Below, piece by piece: positions 16,464-24,760 of a stretch of DNA of 64,000 bases. Position 1 is the stretch's first letter. Each line of letters starts with the position of its first letter. The translations under genes were made by a program, and so were the position numbers. The notes beneath the pieces were generated by a model that worked only from the letters and a program-made list of their open reading frames with translations, had not been told where the DNA came from and made no database searches. This DNA comes from Actinomycetota bacterium (GTDB lineage Bacteria > Actinomycetota > Acidimicrobiia > IMCC26256 > PALSA-610), in contig SXHN01000046.1 of the NCBI GenBank assembly GCA_005773635.1, positions 1 to 64,000 of the forward strand, in the 5' to 3' direction.

Positions 16464-17570
16464 ATGACGCAGATCGAAGTCGAAATCGACTCCATATTGG
16501 CGAACTCGAAGCGGTCGTTTGGCGACCAATCGCACGCCACAGGGCGTGGCGGTGATGCCGTATTCACCTGGGACTATGAACGATCACGCGACGGCCTCAG
16601 CCGACTCTACGAGAAGGCGAAACGCACCCAGTGGAACGCCACAGATCTTGACTGGTCCATCGACGTCGACGTCGAGAAGATGGCAAATCAAATGGCCGAA
16701 CTCGCTGGCGGTCCGGGCGCTGGACGTTCCATTATGGCAGACATCGATGGCTCGCCGGTCGCGAGTTGGGGTGTCAAAGAATGGAGTGAATTTCGCATCG
16801 AAACCTTGAATTGGCGACTGTCCCAGTTCCTACATGGCGAACAGGGCGCCTTGGTGTGTACCGCAAAAATCGTCGAAACCGTGCCATGGATTGATGCGAA
16901 GTATTACGCATCAACGCAAGTAATGGACGAAGCCCGCCACGTCGAGGTATTCGCCCGCTATCTCGACACGAAACTCACGGGCCACTACCCCGTCAACCCC
17001 GAACTCCAATTGCTGATCGATGATGTACTGCGCGATAACCGCTGGGACATCACGTACATGGGCATGCAGATCATGATTGAAGGCCTCGCACTCGCGGCAT
17101 TCGGCTTTATGCACATGTTCACCGAAGAGCCGCTACTCAAACAATTGCTGCGCTACGTCATGGCTGATGAAGCTCGCCACGTTGCATTTGGAACACTCTC
17201 GTTGCAGGAGTACTACCAAGAGTTGTCGGGATCTGAAATTCGTGAACGCCAGGAGTTCGCGTTCGAAGCTGCTTTGCGCATGCGCGATCGACTACTCATG
17301 GTGCAAGTCTGGGAGCACTTCGACGTACCCCAAGCAGTCATTCGCGAATTTCTGGTGCGCCTTCGCCAAGGCCAAGCGTGGTTTCAAGCCCCGTTATTTT
17401 CGAAAATCGTTCCCAACTGTAAGAAGCTCGGGTTACTCGACGCCGGCGACGGATGGCTGCGCCAGCGGTTTACCGAAATCGGCGTGATTGAGTATGAAGA
17501 CCACGGCGACGCTCAACTCGATGTTGAGTTGCTCGACGCGGTGACAGCCGACCGACTCGCGGCGCAATGA
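16464..17570 (+). CDS. Ferritin-like diiron oxygenase-type protein
   Basis: 368 aa. Four-helix-bundle iron ligands are apparent: Glu in FLHGEQGAL, E-x-x-H in VMDEARHVE, Glu in MIEGLALAAFG, and a second E-x-x-H in MADEARHVAFG. The two DEARH motifs match uncharacterised actinobacterial ferritin-like proteins related to ribonucleotide-reductase R2 and N-oxygenases. Substrate is unknown. The gene overlaps the following PaaI-type thioesterase by 4 bp (ATGA), so the two are translated together, which suggests oxidation of an acyl-CoA-linked or thioester substrate. That link is inference. Confidence 0.82.
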   Translation: MTQIEVEIDSILANSKRSFGDQSHATGRGGDAVFTWDYERSRDGLSRLYEKAKRTQWNATDLDWSIDVDVEKMANQMAELAGGPGAGRSIMADIDGSPVASWGVKEWSEFRIETLNWRLSQFLHGEQGALVCTAKIVETVPWIDAKYYASTQVMDEARHVEVFARYLDTKLTGHYPVNPELQLLIDDVLRDNRWDITYMGMQIMIEGLALAAFGFMHMFTEEPLLKQLLRYVMADEARHVAFGTLSLQEYYQELSGSEIRERQEFAFEAALRMRDRLLMVQVWEHFDVPQAVIREFLVRLRQGQAWFQAPLFSKIVPNCKKLGLLDAGDGWLRQRFTEIGVIEYEDHGDAQLDVELLDAVTADRLAAQ

Positions 17571-18244
17571 GCGACATCAACGACACTCGTGTCGACCCTG
17601 ACGCCGACCTGGCCGCCCGCATCGCTACGGCTGCTTCGCTACGCAATTTCGCGCACGCGTTCGTTACGTTCGATGCTCCGCTCGCAGTAATTCACAGCGC
17701 TGGGGTGTGGGCCGACGAACAGACCGAACTTTGGGCGCAGGGCACACGCCGAGATCGTTTGGCAATGATGCGAGCCGCGCGCGAACGAGCAATCGCAAAC
17801 GGCAACGCCAATGCGGGCTTGATGACGGGCGGCGCCGGATTTGAAGACCGGGCGGTGGCCGGAAAGGCCAACCCTTCCGGAGTCGATATTCGAGTGCGCG
17901 AACTTGGCGAAGTTTGTTCGGCCGACGTGATGTTTCACAAAGCGAACGAGGGCCCGCCGGGCCGCGCCCACGGCGGCATCGTCTCGGCGGTCTTTGACGA
18001 CGTCACTGGATACGTCATCGGCCGCCTGGCAAAACCGGCGTTCACCGGTGAACTCACCGTTCGGCTTGTCGCTCCAGTGCCGCTCGACACTCCGTTGCTG
18101 TTTCGCACTTGGCTCGACCGCGAAGAGGGACGCAAACTCCATATTCACGCCGAGGCTCTCGACGGCGCTCACGTGGTTGCGACCTGCAAAGCGATCTACA
18201 TCACCGTCGACCCTGCGTTGTTTGGCACGTCCGCGGATATCTAG
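17567..18244 (+). CDS. PaaI-type hotdog-fold acyl-CoA thioesterase
   Basis: 225 aa. An N-terminal helical region of about 110 residues precedes a hotdog domain with the GRAHGGIVSAVFDDVTGYV motif, in which the conserved HGG and the Asp on the central helix form the usual active site, followed by strands FTGELTVRLVAPVPLDTPLLF and KLHIHAEALDG. The family cleaves acyl-CoA thioesters. The start overlaps the diiron protein stop by 4 bp. The extra N-terminal region is longer than in short PaaI proteins. Confidence 0.87.
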   Translation: MSDINDTRVDPDADLAARIATAASLRNFAHAFVTFDAPLAVIHSAGVWADEQTELWAQGTRRDRLAMMRAARERAIANGNANAGLMTGGAGFEDRAVAGKANPSGVDIRVRELGEVCSADVMFHKANEGPPGRAHGGIVSAVFDDVTGYVIGRLAKPAFTGELTVRLVAPVPLDTPLLFRTWLDREEGRKLHIHAEALDGAHVVATCKAIYITVDPALFGTSADI

Positions 18245-18312
18245 CTGAAATCTCGCTGACATCACCAACTTCCGATCAGTCAACCGCGCACCTGATCTGC
18301 TGAGATCGTGGC

Positions 18313-18645
18313 ATGACGATCATCAAAATCAACGCGATCACGGTACCTGAAGACTCGGGCGACGAGCTCGCACAGCGATTTGCTGCCCGTGCCGGCGCGG
18401 TCGATGGACAAGATGGTTTCGAGGGCTTCGAACTGTTGCAACCTACCGATGGTCGCAACCAGTGGCTTGTAGTCACACGCTGGCGCGATGACGCCGCGTT
18501 CCAAGCCTGGATCGCATCGCCGTCGTTCGCGCACGGCCACGCCGGCGCAACAAAGCCTGCGAATACTCCCCACACCGCGCCGGTTTCCGTCGCCTCGGAA
18601 CTGTGGTCGTACGAAGTTGCGGTCACGGCCGCGGCCCCACGGTAA
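18313..18645 (+). CDS. MhuD-like heme-degrading monooxygenase (ABM fold)
   Basis: 110 aa. The start MTIIKINAITVPEDSGDELAQRFA, the core GFEGFELLQPTDG and FQAWIASPSF closely follow mycobacterial MhuD. The residues expected to contact heme are in place: Asn7, Trp66 and a His at about 76 in the HAG segment. MhuD-type enzymes open heme without releasing CO, freeing iron. The gene stands alone after the thioesterase with a 68-bp gap. Whether it is a true MhuD orthologue or a related ABM-domain monooxygenase needs alignment. Confidence 0.82.
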   Translation: MTIIKINAITVPEDSGDELAQRFAARAGAVDGQDGFEGFELLQPTDGRNQWLVVTRWRDDAAFQAWIASPSFAHGHAGATKPANTPHTAPVSVASELWSYEVAVTAAAPR

Positions 18646-18755
18646 AGGCTCCACTCCTAGACCGGAAATCCTCGCTCCCGCGTGCGTGAGCGCTCGTGGT
18701 CACGGCGAGTTAATGCCGTTTCGTAACCCCGCGCGGCCCCGTTATCGGGCTCCAA

Positions 18756-19643
18756 TTACAACGACAACGAATTGACCAGATCGGCGGCGCGCCGCGCGTC
18801 GTCGGCGTCAGCAGTGGTAGCCACCAGAATGAATTCGTCGAGGCCCGTATCGGCCACAGCCTTCAGAGCGTCGCGCATCGCGCTCGCTGTCGAAAGCCTT
18901 TGCAGGCCCGCAAGCGAGCGCGCCACATCGTCGCCGAAGATGCGCAAATAGTTGAAGGCATAATCGCTGAGCCGTTCACTGGCATCGGATCGCAGGGAAA
19001 ACCATGCGCTGCTCTGTAACCACGGCAGGCCAGTGCGCCCGGCGTTGGCCCATTGCGCCGAAAAGGCTGCCGACGCGTCGCGGATCGCCGCGGCATCGCA
19101 ACTCATGTCAAAGCCCGCAATCCCTGCCGCCCACTGCGCAGCGCGAGCCATCGACTTGGGACCCATTGATCCGGTGAGCAATCGCGGCCCACCTGGTTGC
19201 ACTGGTGGTGGCCCAATCGGACCCACCCCCTCAACGGCCACCTCGCCTGCCCACACCTTGCGCATCACCGCAATCTGATCGTCGAGGCGCTGGTGACGGC
19301 GTTCGAATGGCGCTCCGAGTGCTCGATAATCCTCGTCACGGCCCCCCACCCCGACGCCAAGGGTGAGGCGCCCTCCCGAAAGCACATCGATCGTGGCTGC
19401 TTGTTTGGCGACGTACACCGGCGGATGCATCGGCGTGACTGATACTGATGCCATCAGTTCGATGCGTGATGTCACGGCCGCCGCTCCGGCGAGCAGGGCC
19501 ATCATTTCTTGGTTTGGATAGGCGATCCGCTCCCCGACTCCAAGGATCGAAAACGGTCCATCATCAGCGACCCGCATCCACTCCAAGATCGTGGCCCGAT
19601 CCAATCCAGCAACCATCGAGGGCAACGCCAACCCAATCTTCAT
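18756..19643 (-). CDS. LLM-class (luciferase-like) F420-dependent oxidoreductase
   Basis: 295 aa from ATG 19643 (MKIGLALPSMVAG). The ORF-track start at 19805 reads through a 39-bp direct repeat and is not credible. The TIM-barrel family features are visible: the GERIAYPNQEMMALLAGAA segment, the strand IELMASVSVTP with a MHPP turn, and GGRLTLGVGVGGRDEDYRALG. Actinobacterial members usually use coenzyme F420, but an FMN-dependent monooxygenase cannot be excluded. Substrate unknown. Downstream of the methyltransferase gene on the same strand. Confidence 0.87.
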   Translation of the reverse strand: MKIGLALPSMVAGLDRATILEWMRVADDGPFSILGVGERIAYPNQEMMALLAGAAAVTSRIELMASVSVTPMHPPVYVAKQAATIDVLSGGRLTLGVGVGGRDEDYRALGAPFERRHQRLDDQIAVMRKVWAGEVAVEGVGPIGPPPVQPGGPRLLTGSMGPKSMARAAQWAAGIAGFDMSCDAAAIRDASAAFSAQWANAGRTGLPWLQSSAWFSLRSDASERLSDYAFNYLRIFGDDVARSLAGLQRLSTASAMRDALKAVADTGLDEFILVATTADADDARRAADLVNSLSL

Positions 19644-19664
19644 AATCGCCGACACTATTGCGTA

Positions 19665-19703
19665 CGCCCGCCGGACGAAGTAGGCGAAACACCAGCGGTA
19701 GCG
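19665..19703. repeat. 39-bp direct repeat, copy 1
   Basis: cgcccgccggacgaagtagg and the following 19 bases recur at 19752-19790 with a single mismatch, 87 bp apart. This copy lies just upstream of the LLM oxidoreductase start, between it and the methyltransferase stop. The core cgccggacgaagtagg also occurs at 40813-40828. Confidence 0.85.
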
Positions 19704-19744
19704 CAGCAGCCCAGGAGCGAGGAACGAGCAACATGGGTGCGTAG

Positions 19745-20413
19745 CTACCAGCGCCCGCCGGACGAAGTAGGCGAAACAACAGCGGTAGCGACAAGCCTTA
19801 CCCATTCGTCGTACGCATCGATGACACCGTCAAACTTGAGACCGGCGATGCTTGCGTGACGCGCAATAGCGGCGTCGTCGAGCACGGCGCCTTCGAGCGA
19901 CTGCTGCCACTGCTGTGTACCAAGGCTGTAGGTAACTGTCGCGGTGAGTCGATCATTCGAACATGACATTGGATCGAATCGAACCAGCACCGGCCCACTT
20001 TGCGCCTCGCCCACTTCGGCCGCTCGGGCCCAAGCCGGCGCGAATCGTTGCACGAATACGACGCCATCCGCCGTGACGTGGCGAGCGCAGGCCGCCAGCA
20101 CCAATGGCGCCCACATGTTGACGAGGTACGAACCGACGACCACCACATCAAAGCGGCGCCGAAGATCGAGCGCATAAATATCGCCCTCAACCGCTTCGAC
20201 CGCCTTGCTCAGATGCGCGAGCATTTCGGGTGACTCGTCGACACCGGTCACCGTGTGCCCGAGCGCGGCGAGCGCGTTCGCAACCCGCCCTGCGCCGCAA
20301 CCCAACTCCAGAACCGAGTCATCCGCAAGCATCTGACCATGCAGCATCTCAGGGACGCCTCGCGCGGGCAGCGCTGCAAACACTTCGACGGGCGAACCGT
20401 CGGGTGCGATCAT
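19745..20413 (-). CDS. Class I SAM-dependent methyltransferase
   Basis: 222 aa. The SAM-binding glycine motif VLELGCGAGRVANAL (about residues 34-48) is followed by an acidic residue (TGVDESPEML), EGDIYAL and VVVGSYLVNM, the usual order of class I motifs. Substrate not identifiable. Its start overlaps the stop of the acyl-CoA dehydrogenase gene by 4 bp, so they are co-transcribed. The last 13 or so codons (ATAVVSPTSSGGRW) are encoded by the second copy of the 39-bp repeat, so the native C-terminus may have been replaced or extended by the repeat. Confidence 0.85.
   Translation of the reverse strand: MIAPDGSPVEVFAALPARGVPEMLHGQMLADDSVLELGCGAGRVANALAALGHTVTGVDESPEMLAHLSKAVEAVEGDIYALDLRRRFDVVVVGSYLVNMWAPLVLAACARHVTADGVVFVQRFAPAWARAAEVGEAQSGPVLVRFDPMSCSNDRLTATVTYSLGTQQWQQSLEGAVLDDAAIARHASIAGLKFDGVIDAYDEWVRLVATAVVSPTSSGGRW
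19752..19790. repeat. 39-bp direct repeat, copy 2
   Basis: Identical to copy 1 except for one base. It lies inside the 3' end of the methyltransferase gene and codes for its C-terminal residues. Confidence 0.85.
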
Positions 20414-21657
20414 GTATTTGAGGTGAGCAGGTCCTTGAACGGGGTGGTCTTGTCGGGGCCGGGCTCTTTGGGCAAACCGAGCACCCGCTCACCGATGATG
20501 TTGCGCTGCACCTGGTCGGTGCCGCCGTAGATCGAAGGTCCTGGCGAAAACAACGTCATTTCTTGTACCAGACCACCACTCATCGTGTCGGGGCCCATGA
20601 TCATCGACTCCGGACCGATGACAGAACAGCCAACCTCACGATTGAGGCGCAACATGTCGCTCATCATCAACTTCGCGATGTTGGGCGCGGCTGGCGATGC
20701 ACCCTTAGCCCGCATGCGCAACGTCGCGATTTTGCCGATGCGATCCATGGTGTACAGCTTGGCAATACCTTGGCGCACGTGCGGATCGTTGATCTTGCCC
20801 GCCTCCTTGGCAAGTTTGATGAGCCGGTCGCTCATACCCGCGCCGCCACCCGCGGTACCGCCGGTACGGACCTGGCCCACGAACTCGCGAACTGGTCGCG
20901 CGAGGTGATTTTGCATTGGTCCGGGAAACGCACTCCCAGCGGCTCCTCCACCACCGGAACCGAGCGAAGCGCGCTCGGCCGCGAGCGTCGTATTCGTAAC
21001 GGCCCACCCGTTGTTGAGCCCACCAAGAATGTCGTCGACGTGCACACGAGCTTCGTCGATGAACACTTCGTTGAAGAGAGCGCGCCCGGTCATTTCGGTG
21101 AGTGGCACCACAGTGACACCGGGTTGATCCATATTGAAACGGAAGTACGTGATGCCAACGTGCTTCGGCAAGTTGACATCAGTCCGAGCAATCAACATGC
21201 CTTTGTTGCAGTATTGGGCGGTGGACGTCCATACCTTTTGACCGGTGATGACAAACTCGTCACCGTCGCGTTCGGCTTTACACGCTAACGATGCCAGGTC
21301 GCTCCCCGCGCCCGGTTCGCTGAAGAGCTGACACCAGGCGTCGGTGCCATTCAAGATGTTGAACAGCCATTCCTTTTGTGCCTCGTTGCCATGCCCCACA
21401 ATCGTGGGGGCCGCCAATGCATACCCCAAACCAGAAGGCGCTCCGATTGCTCCTGCCGCGGCGATCTCTTCGTTCACCACGTTGCATAAGGCTCGGCTGT
21501 AGCCGCGGCCGAAATGCGTCTCGGGAAAATGCGGTGCCGCGTATCCCGACTCGGCGAGCTTGAGCCACCACTGCGCCACAGTCATTGCCGGGTCGAAATT
21601 GTCGGCCAAAAATGCCTTCACTTCGGCGCGTACTTCTTCTGTCGTCAACTCAGCCAC
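20410..21657 (-). CDS. Acyl-CoA dehydrogenase
   Basis: 415 aa from GTG 21657, with AGGAGA upstream. Family signatures are present: WCQLFSEPGAGSDLASL in the middle domain, GQKVWTSTAQYC, and the C-terminal helical domain ending YGGTDQVQRNIIGERVLGLP. The C-terminal domain carries a Gly/Ala-rich loop (SGGGGAAGS) that looks disordered. FAD-dependent alpha,beta-oxidation of an acyl-CoA, electrons passed to ETF, is expected. Chain-length specificity cannot be read. First gene of a two-gene unit with the methyltransferase. Confidence 0.93.
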   Translation of the reverse strand: MAELTTEEVRAEVKAFLADNFDPAMTVAQWWLKLAESGYAAPHFPETHFGRGYSRALCNVVNEEIAAAGAIGAPSGLGYALAAPTIVGHGNEAQKEWLFNILNGTDAWCQLFSEPGAGSDLASLACKAERDGDEFVITGQKVWTSTAQYCNKGMLIARTDVNLPKHVGITYFRFNMDQPGVTVVPLTEMTGRALFNEVFIDEARVHVDDILGGLNNGWAVTNTTLAAERASLGSGGGGAAGSAFPGPMQNHLARPVREFVGQVRTGGTAGGGAGMSDRLIKLAKEAGKINDPHVRQGIAKLYTMDRIGKIATLRMRAKGASPAAPNIAKLMMSDMLRLNREVGCSVIGPESMIMGPDTMSGGLVQEMTLFSPGPSIYGGTDQVQRNIIGERVLGLPKEPGPDKTTPFKDLLTSNT

Positions 21658-21710
21658 GATGCTCTCCTCATACGTCCCAACGGGCAGTGGCGGGAGCTTA
21701 GATTGCGAGT

Positions 21711-22793
21711 ATGGCCAAATTCGCAGCCGACCAGACGATCCGCTACGGCATCATCGGAGCCGGAATGATGGGCGGCGAGCACATGCTCGTACTTGAACAT
21801 GTCGAAGGCGCCGAAGTGGTTGCCTTTGCCGACCCAGTGGCGACTTCGCTCGAATGGGGAGCGCTCTGTGCCCCGAACGCGGACCCAATGACGGATTACC
21901 GAGATCTGCTGCGCCGCGACGACATCGACGCCATCGTGGTCTCCACCCCCAACTTCACCCACATCGATGTGCTCGCAGACGCGCTCGAAACGGACCTCGC
22001 GGTCCTAGTTGAAAAACCAATGTGTACCACCGTCGATGATTGCCGAACTGTCGTGGACCGCGTCCGCACCCGTGACGCCCTCACGTGGGTCGGGCTCCAG
22101 TATCGCTACATGCCGACGATCGCGGCGCTCCTCGACCAACTCGACGCCGGCAGCTGTGGCGAGACGAAAATGGTGTCGATTCGCGAACACCGTTTCCCGT
22201 TTCTCCAAAAAGTCGGCGACTGGAATCGATTCACCCGCAACACCGGCGGAACCCTCGTAGAGAAGTGCTGCCACTTCTTCGATCTCATGCGACGCGCCGC
22301 GGGCGCCAACCCGATACGGGTGTATGGCAGCGGCGGCCAAGACGTCAACCACCTCGACGAGTTCTACAACGGCGAACGCAGCGACATCCTCGACAACGCC
22401 TTCGTAATCATCGATTTCGCGAACGGCGTGCGGGGCGCACTCGAACTTTCGATGTTCGCCGAGGGTGGCCGCTACGAACAAGAAATCACTATCACTGGCA
22501 GCCGCGGCAAACTCGAAGCGACCGTGCCCGGTAATCACATCTGGTTTGGCCCTCGCGATCGCAGCGGCCCGCACCGCATCGAATCCCCGATGCACCCCGA
22601 TGTGCCGCATCCAGATTTTCACCAAGGTGCCTCGTATATCGAACATGTGCAGTTCGGTGAGTGTCTTCGCGCCGGAGCGACGCCGATCGTCACAGTCGAA
22701 GACGGGATGTGGGCGGTCGCTATGGGGGCGGCCGCACATCGCAGTATCGATGAACAGCGACCGGTGCACCTCACGGAGTTTGGCCTGGGCTAG
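21711..22793 (+). CDS. Gfo/Idh/MocA family NAD(P)-dependent oxidoreductase
   Basis: 360 aa. The N-terminal Rossmann motif is YGIIGAGMMGGEHM, followed by the family's VSTPNFTHIDV and VEKPMCTT, the latter carrying the EKP motif with the catalytic-region Lys. GGTLVEKCCHFFDLMRRAAG contains the conserved His of the substrate-binding half. Members oxidise or reduce sugars, inositols and related polyols. The gene is divergent from the acyl-CoA dehydrogenase and is followed after 59 bp by the alkylsulfatase. No sugar-transport genes are nearby, so no substrate is proposed. Confidence 0.92.
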   Translation: MAKFAADQTIRYGIIGAGMMGGEHMLVLEHVEGAEVVAFADPVATSLEWGALCAPNADPMTDYRDLLRRDDIDAIVVSTPNFTHIDVLADALETDLAVLVEKPMCTTVDDCRTVVDRVRTRDALTWVGLQYRYMPTIAALLDQLDAGSCGETKMVSIREHRFPFLQKVGDWNRFTRNTGGTLVEKCCHFFDLMRRAAGANPIRVYGSGGQDVNHLDEFYNGERSDILDNAFVIIDFANGVRGALELSMFAEGGRYEQEITITGSRGKLEATVPGNHIWFGPRDRSGPHRIESPMHPDVPHPDFHQGASYIEHVQFGECLRAGATPIVTVEDGMWAVAMGAAAHRSIDEQRPVHLTEFGLG

Positions 22794-22852
22794 CTGCGAA
22801 TTGACCAACGCTCGCACTCGAAATCGACCAGCGTACGAAGTACGGTCGGGGC

Positions 22853-24760
22853 ATGACCATCGCCCCTCGCACTCCCAAACCGGCTTCCTCACACACCACG
22901 TTGGCAAACGCGTCCGTTGCAAACACGCTGAACTTTGCCGACACCGCAGATTTCGATCGAGCGGCCCGCGGCCTGTTGTGCCAAATCGACCCACCGGTCA
23001 TCGCCAACGCGCAAGGTGCCGTCATCTGGGATCTCAACCAATTCGAATTCTTGCGCCAGCCTGCACCACCGGAAGCAAACCCGAGTCTGTGGCGTCAGGC
23101 CCAGCTCAATATGCACCACGGGTTATTCGAGGTGGTCGACGGCATCTATCAAGTCCGCGGCTACGACATCTCCAACATCAGCTTTATTCGCACTAACAGC
23201 GGCTGGATCGTGATCGATCCGCTCACCAGCGCAACCACCGCGGCCGCGGCTCGCACACTTGTCGACGAGCACTTCGGAGTGCGTCCCATCGTTGCGGTGA
23301 TCTACACACACAGCCACACCGATCACTATGGGGGAATCCGCGGGATCGTGAGCGACGCCGAAGTTGCAAGCGGCGCGATCCGCCTCATCGCGCCCGAGGG
23401 TTTTCTCGAAGCCGCGATTAGCGAAAACGTCGTTGCAGGCCCCGCGATGCTACGGCGGGCGATGTACATGTACGGGCCGTTGCTGCCAAAAGGCGCCAAC
23501 GGCCATATCGACGCTGGCCTCGGCAAGACGGTTCCCATTGGAGACGTTGGGCTTATTGCGCCGACCGAGTCCATCTGCGAAACGGGCGACACGCTCACCA
23601 TCGACGGGATCCGTATCGAATTTCAAATGACACCGGGCACCGAAGCTCCGGCAGAAATGAACTTCTACTTCCCCGACTTTCGTGCCGTATGTATGGCCGA
23701 GAACTGCGCGGCCACGCTGCACAATGTGTACACGCCACGCGGTGCTGAAATTCGCGATGCACTCGGGTGGAGTCGCTACATCAACGACGCGATCGAACTC
23801 TTCGTCGACCGCAGCGATGTTGCGTTCGCGTCGCACCATTGGCCGCGCTGGGGGCGCGACGACATGCTGGCGTTTCTCGGCGGGCAACGCGACATCTATC
23901 GCTGCCTTCACGACGAAACCATGCGCCTTGCGAATCACGGACACACGCCGCTGGAGATCGCAGAAGAAATCGAGATCCCAGCTGCGATCGGCGACGAATG
24001 GTTCAACCGCGACTACTACGGCACCGTAAATCACAACGTCAAGGCCGTGTATCAACGGTACCTCGGTTGGTTTGACGCGAACCCCGCGAACCTTCACCCG
24101 CTGCCACCTGTTGCGGCCGCGCACAAGATCGTGGAGTACATGGGCGGCGCCGACGAAATTTTGCGGCGAGCACAGGCCGACTTCGAAGCTGGTAACTACC
24201 GATGGGTCGCGCAAATCGTGAACCACGTGGTCTTCGCAGATCCCGCAAACGACGCGGCGCGACTCCTCCAAGCTGACACGCTCGAACAACTCGGTTACCA
24301 GGCCGAGTCAGGACCGTGGCGATCGTTCTATCTCATGGGCGCACAGGAATTGCGCAACGGCACACCGAGCATCCCCGGGCTACGGGGCGCGGTGAGCGTG
24401 GATGTGATGCGGGCCATGACGCCGCGCATGGTGCTCGACAATTGTGGGGTCAAGCTCAACACGCCCCGCGCGGTCGCGCACGAGCTCGTGTTCCACATCA
24501 CTTTCACCGATCACCGTGAAACGCACGAACTCGTCGTGCACAATGGCGTATTTCACGTGAATGCGGTGCCGGTTCACGCGGCCAATGCTGCCATCTCCAC
24601 GACCGTCGAATCGCTTGTGCGGCTCACGAGCGGTACTTCAACAATCGACGACGAACGAGCCAACGGCGCGTTCGTGATCAACGGTGACCAAGCACCATTC
24701 GAAACGCTCATCGGGCTCCTCGATCAGTTCGAAATGTTCTTTGCCATCATTGAGGACTAA
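22853..24760 (+). CDS. Alkylsulfatase (SdsA1-type metallo-beta-lactamase fold)
   Basis: 635 aa. The zinc-binding motif THSHTDHYGG defines the metallo-beta-lactamase domain, and MAENCAATLHNVYTPRGAEIRDALGW with the later ASHHWPRWG contains the remaining ligands typical of linear primary alkylsulfatases. The middle alpha-helical dimerisation domain (about 380-500) and a C-terminal SCP2-like lipid-binding domain (about 510-635) complete the SdsA1 layout. It hydrolyses sulfate esters of long-chain alcohols. No signal peptide is evident at the given start, whereas characterised SdsA1 is secreted. The 3' end overlaps the convergent TlpA-like gene. Confidence 0.92.
   Translation: MTIAPRTPKPASSHTTLANASVANTLNFADTADFDRAARGLLCQIDPPVIANAQGAVIWDLNQFEFLRQPAPPEANPSLWRQAQLNMHHGLFEVVDGIYQVRGYDISNISFIRTNSGWIVIDPLTSATTAAAARTLVDEHFGVRPIVAVIYTHSHTDHYGGIRGIVSDAEVASGAIRLIAPEGFLEAAISENVVAGPAMLRRAMYMYGPLLPKGANGHIDAGLGKTVPIGDVGLIAPTESICETGDTLTIDGIRIEFQMTPGTEAPAEMNFYFPDFRAVCMAENCAATLHNVYTPRGAEIRDALGWSRYINDAIELFVDRSDVAFASHHWPRWGRDDMLAFLGGQRDIYRCLHDETMRLANHGHTPLEIAEEIEIPAAIGDEWFNRDYYGTVNHNVKAVYQRYLGWFDANPANLHPLPPVAAAHKIVEYMGGADEILRRAQADFEAGNYRWVAQIVNHVVFADPANDAARLLQADTLEQLGYQAESGPWRSFYLMGAQELRNGTPSIPGLRGAVSVDVMRAMTPRMVLDNCGVKLNTPRAVAHELVFHITFTDHRETHELVVHNGVFHVNAVPVHAANAAISTTVESLVRLTSGTSTIDDERANGAFVINGDQAPFETLIGLLDQFEMFFAIIED

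Noticed and set aside
19644-19805. Upstream extension of the LLM oxidoreductase
   Set aside because: Encodes the 39-bp repeats as Cys/Phe/Arg-rich peptide; the conserved start MKIGLALPS is at 19643.
22005-22994. 329-aa minus-strand ORF
   Set aside because: Antisense to the Gfo/Idh/MocA gene, which carries clear motifs.
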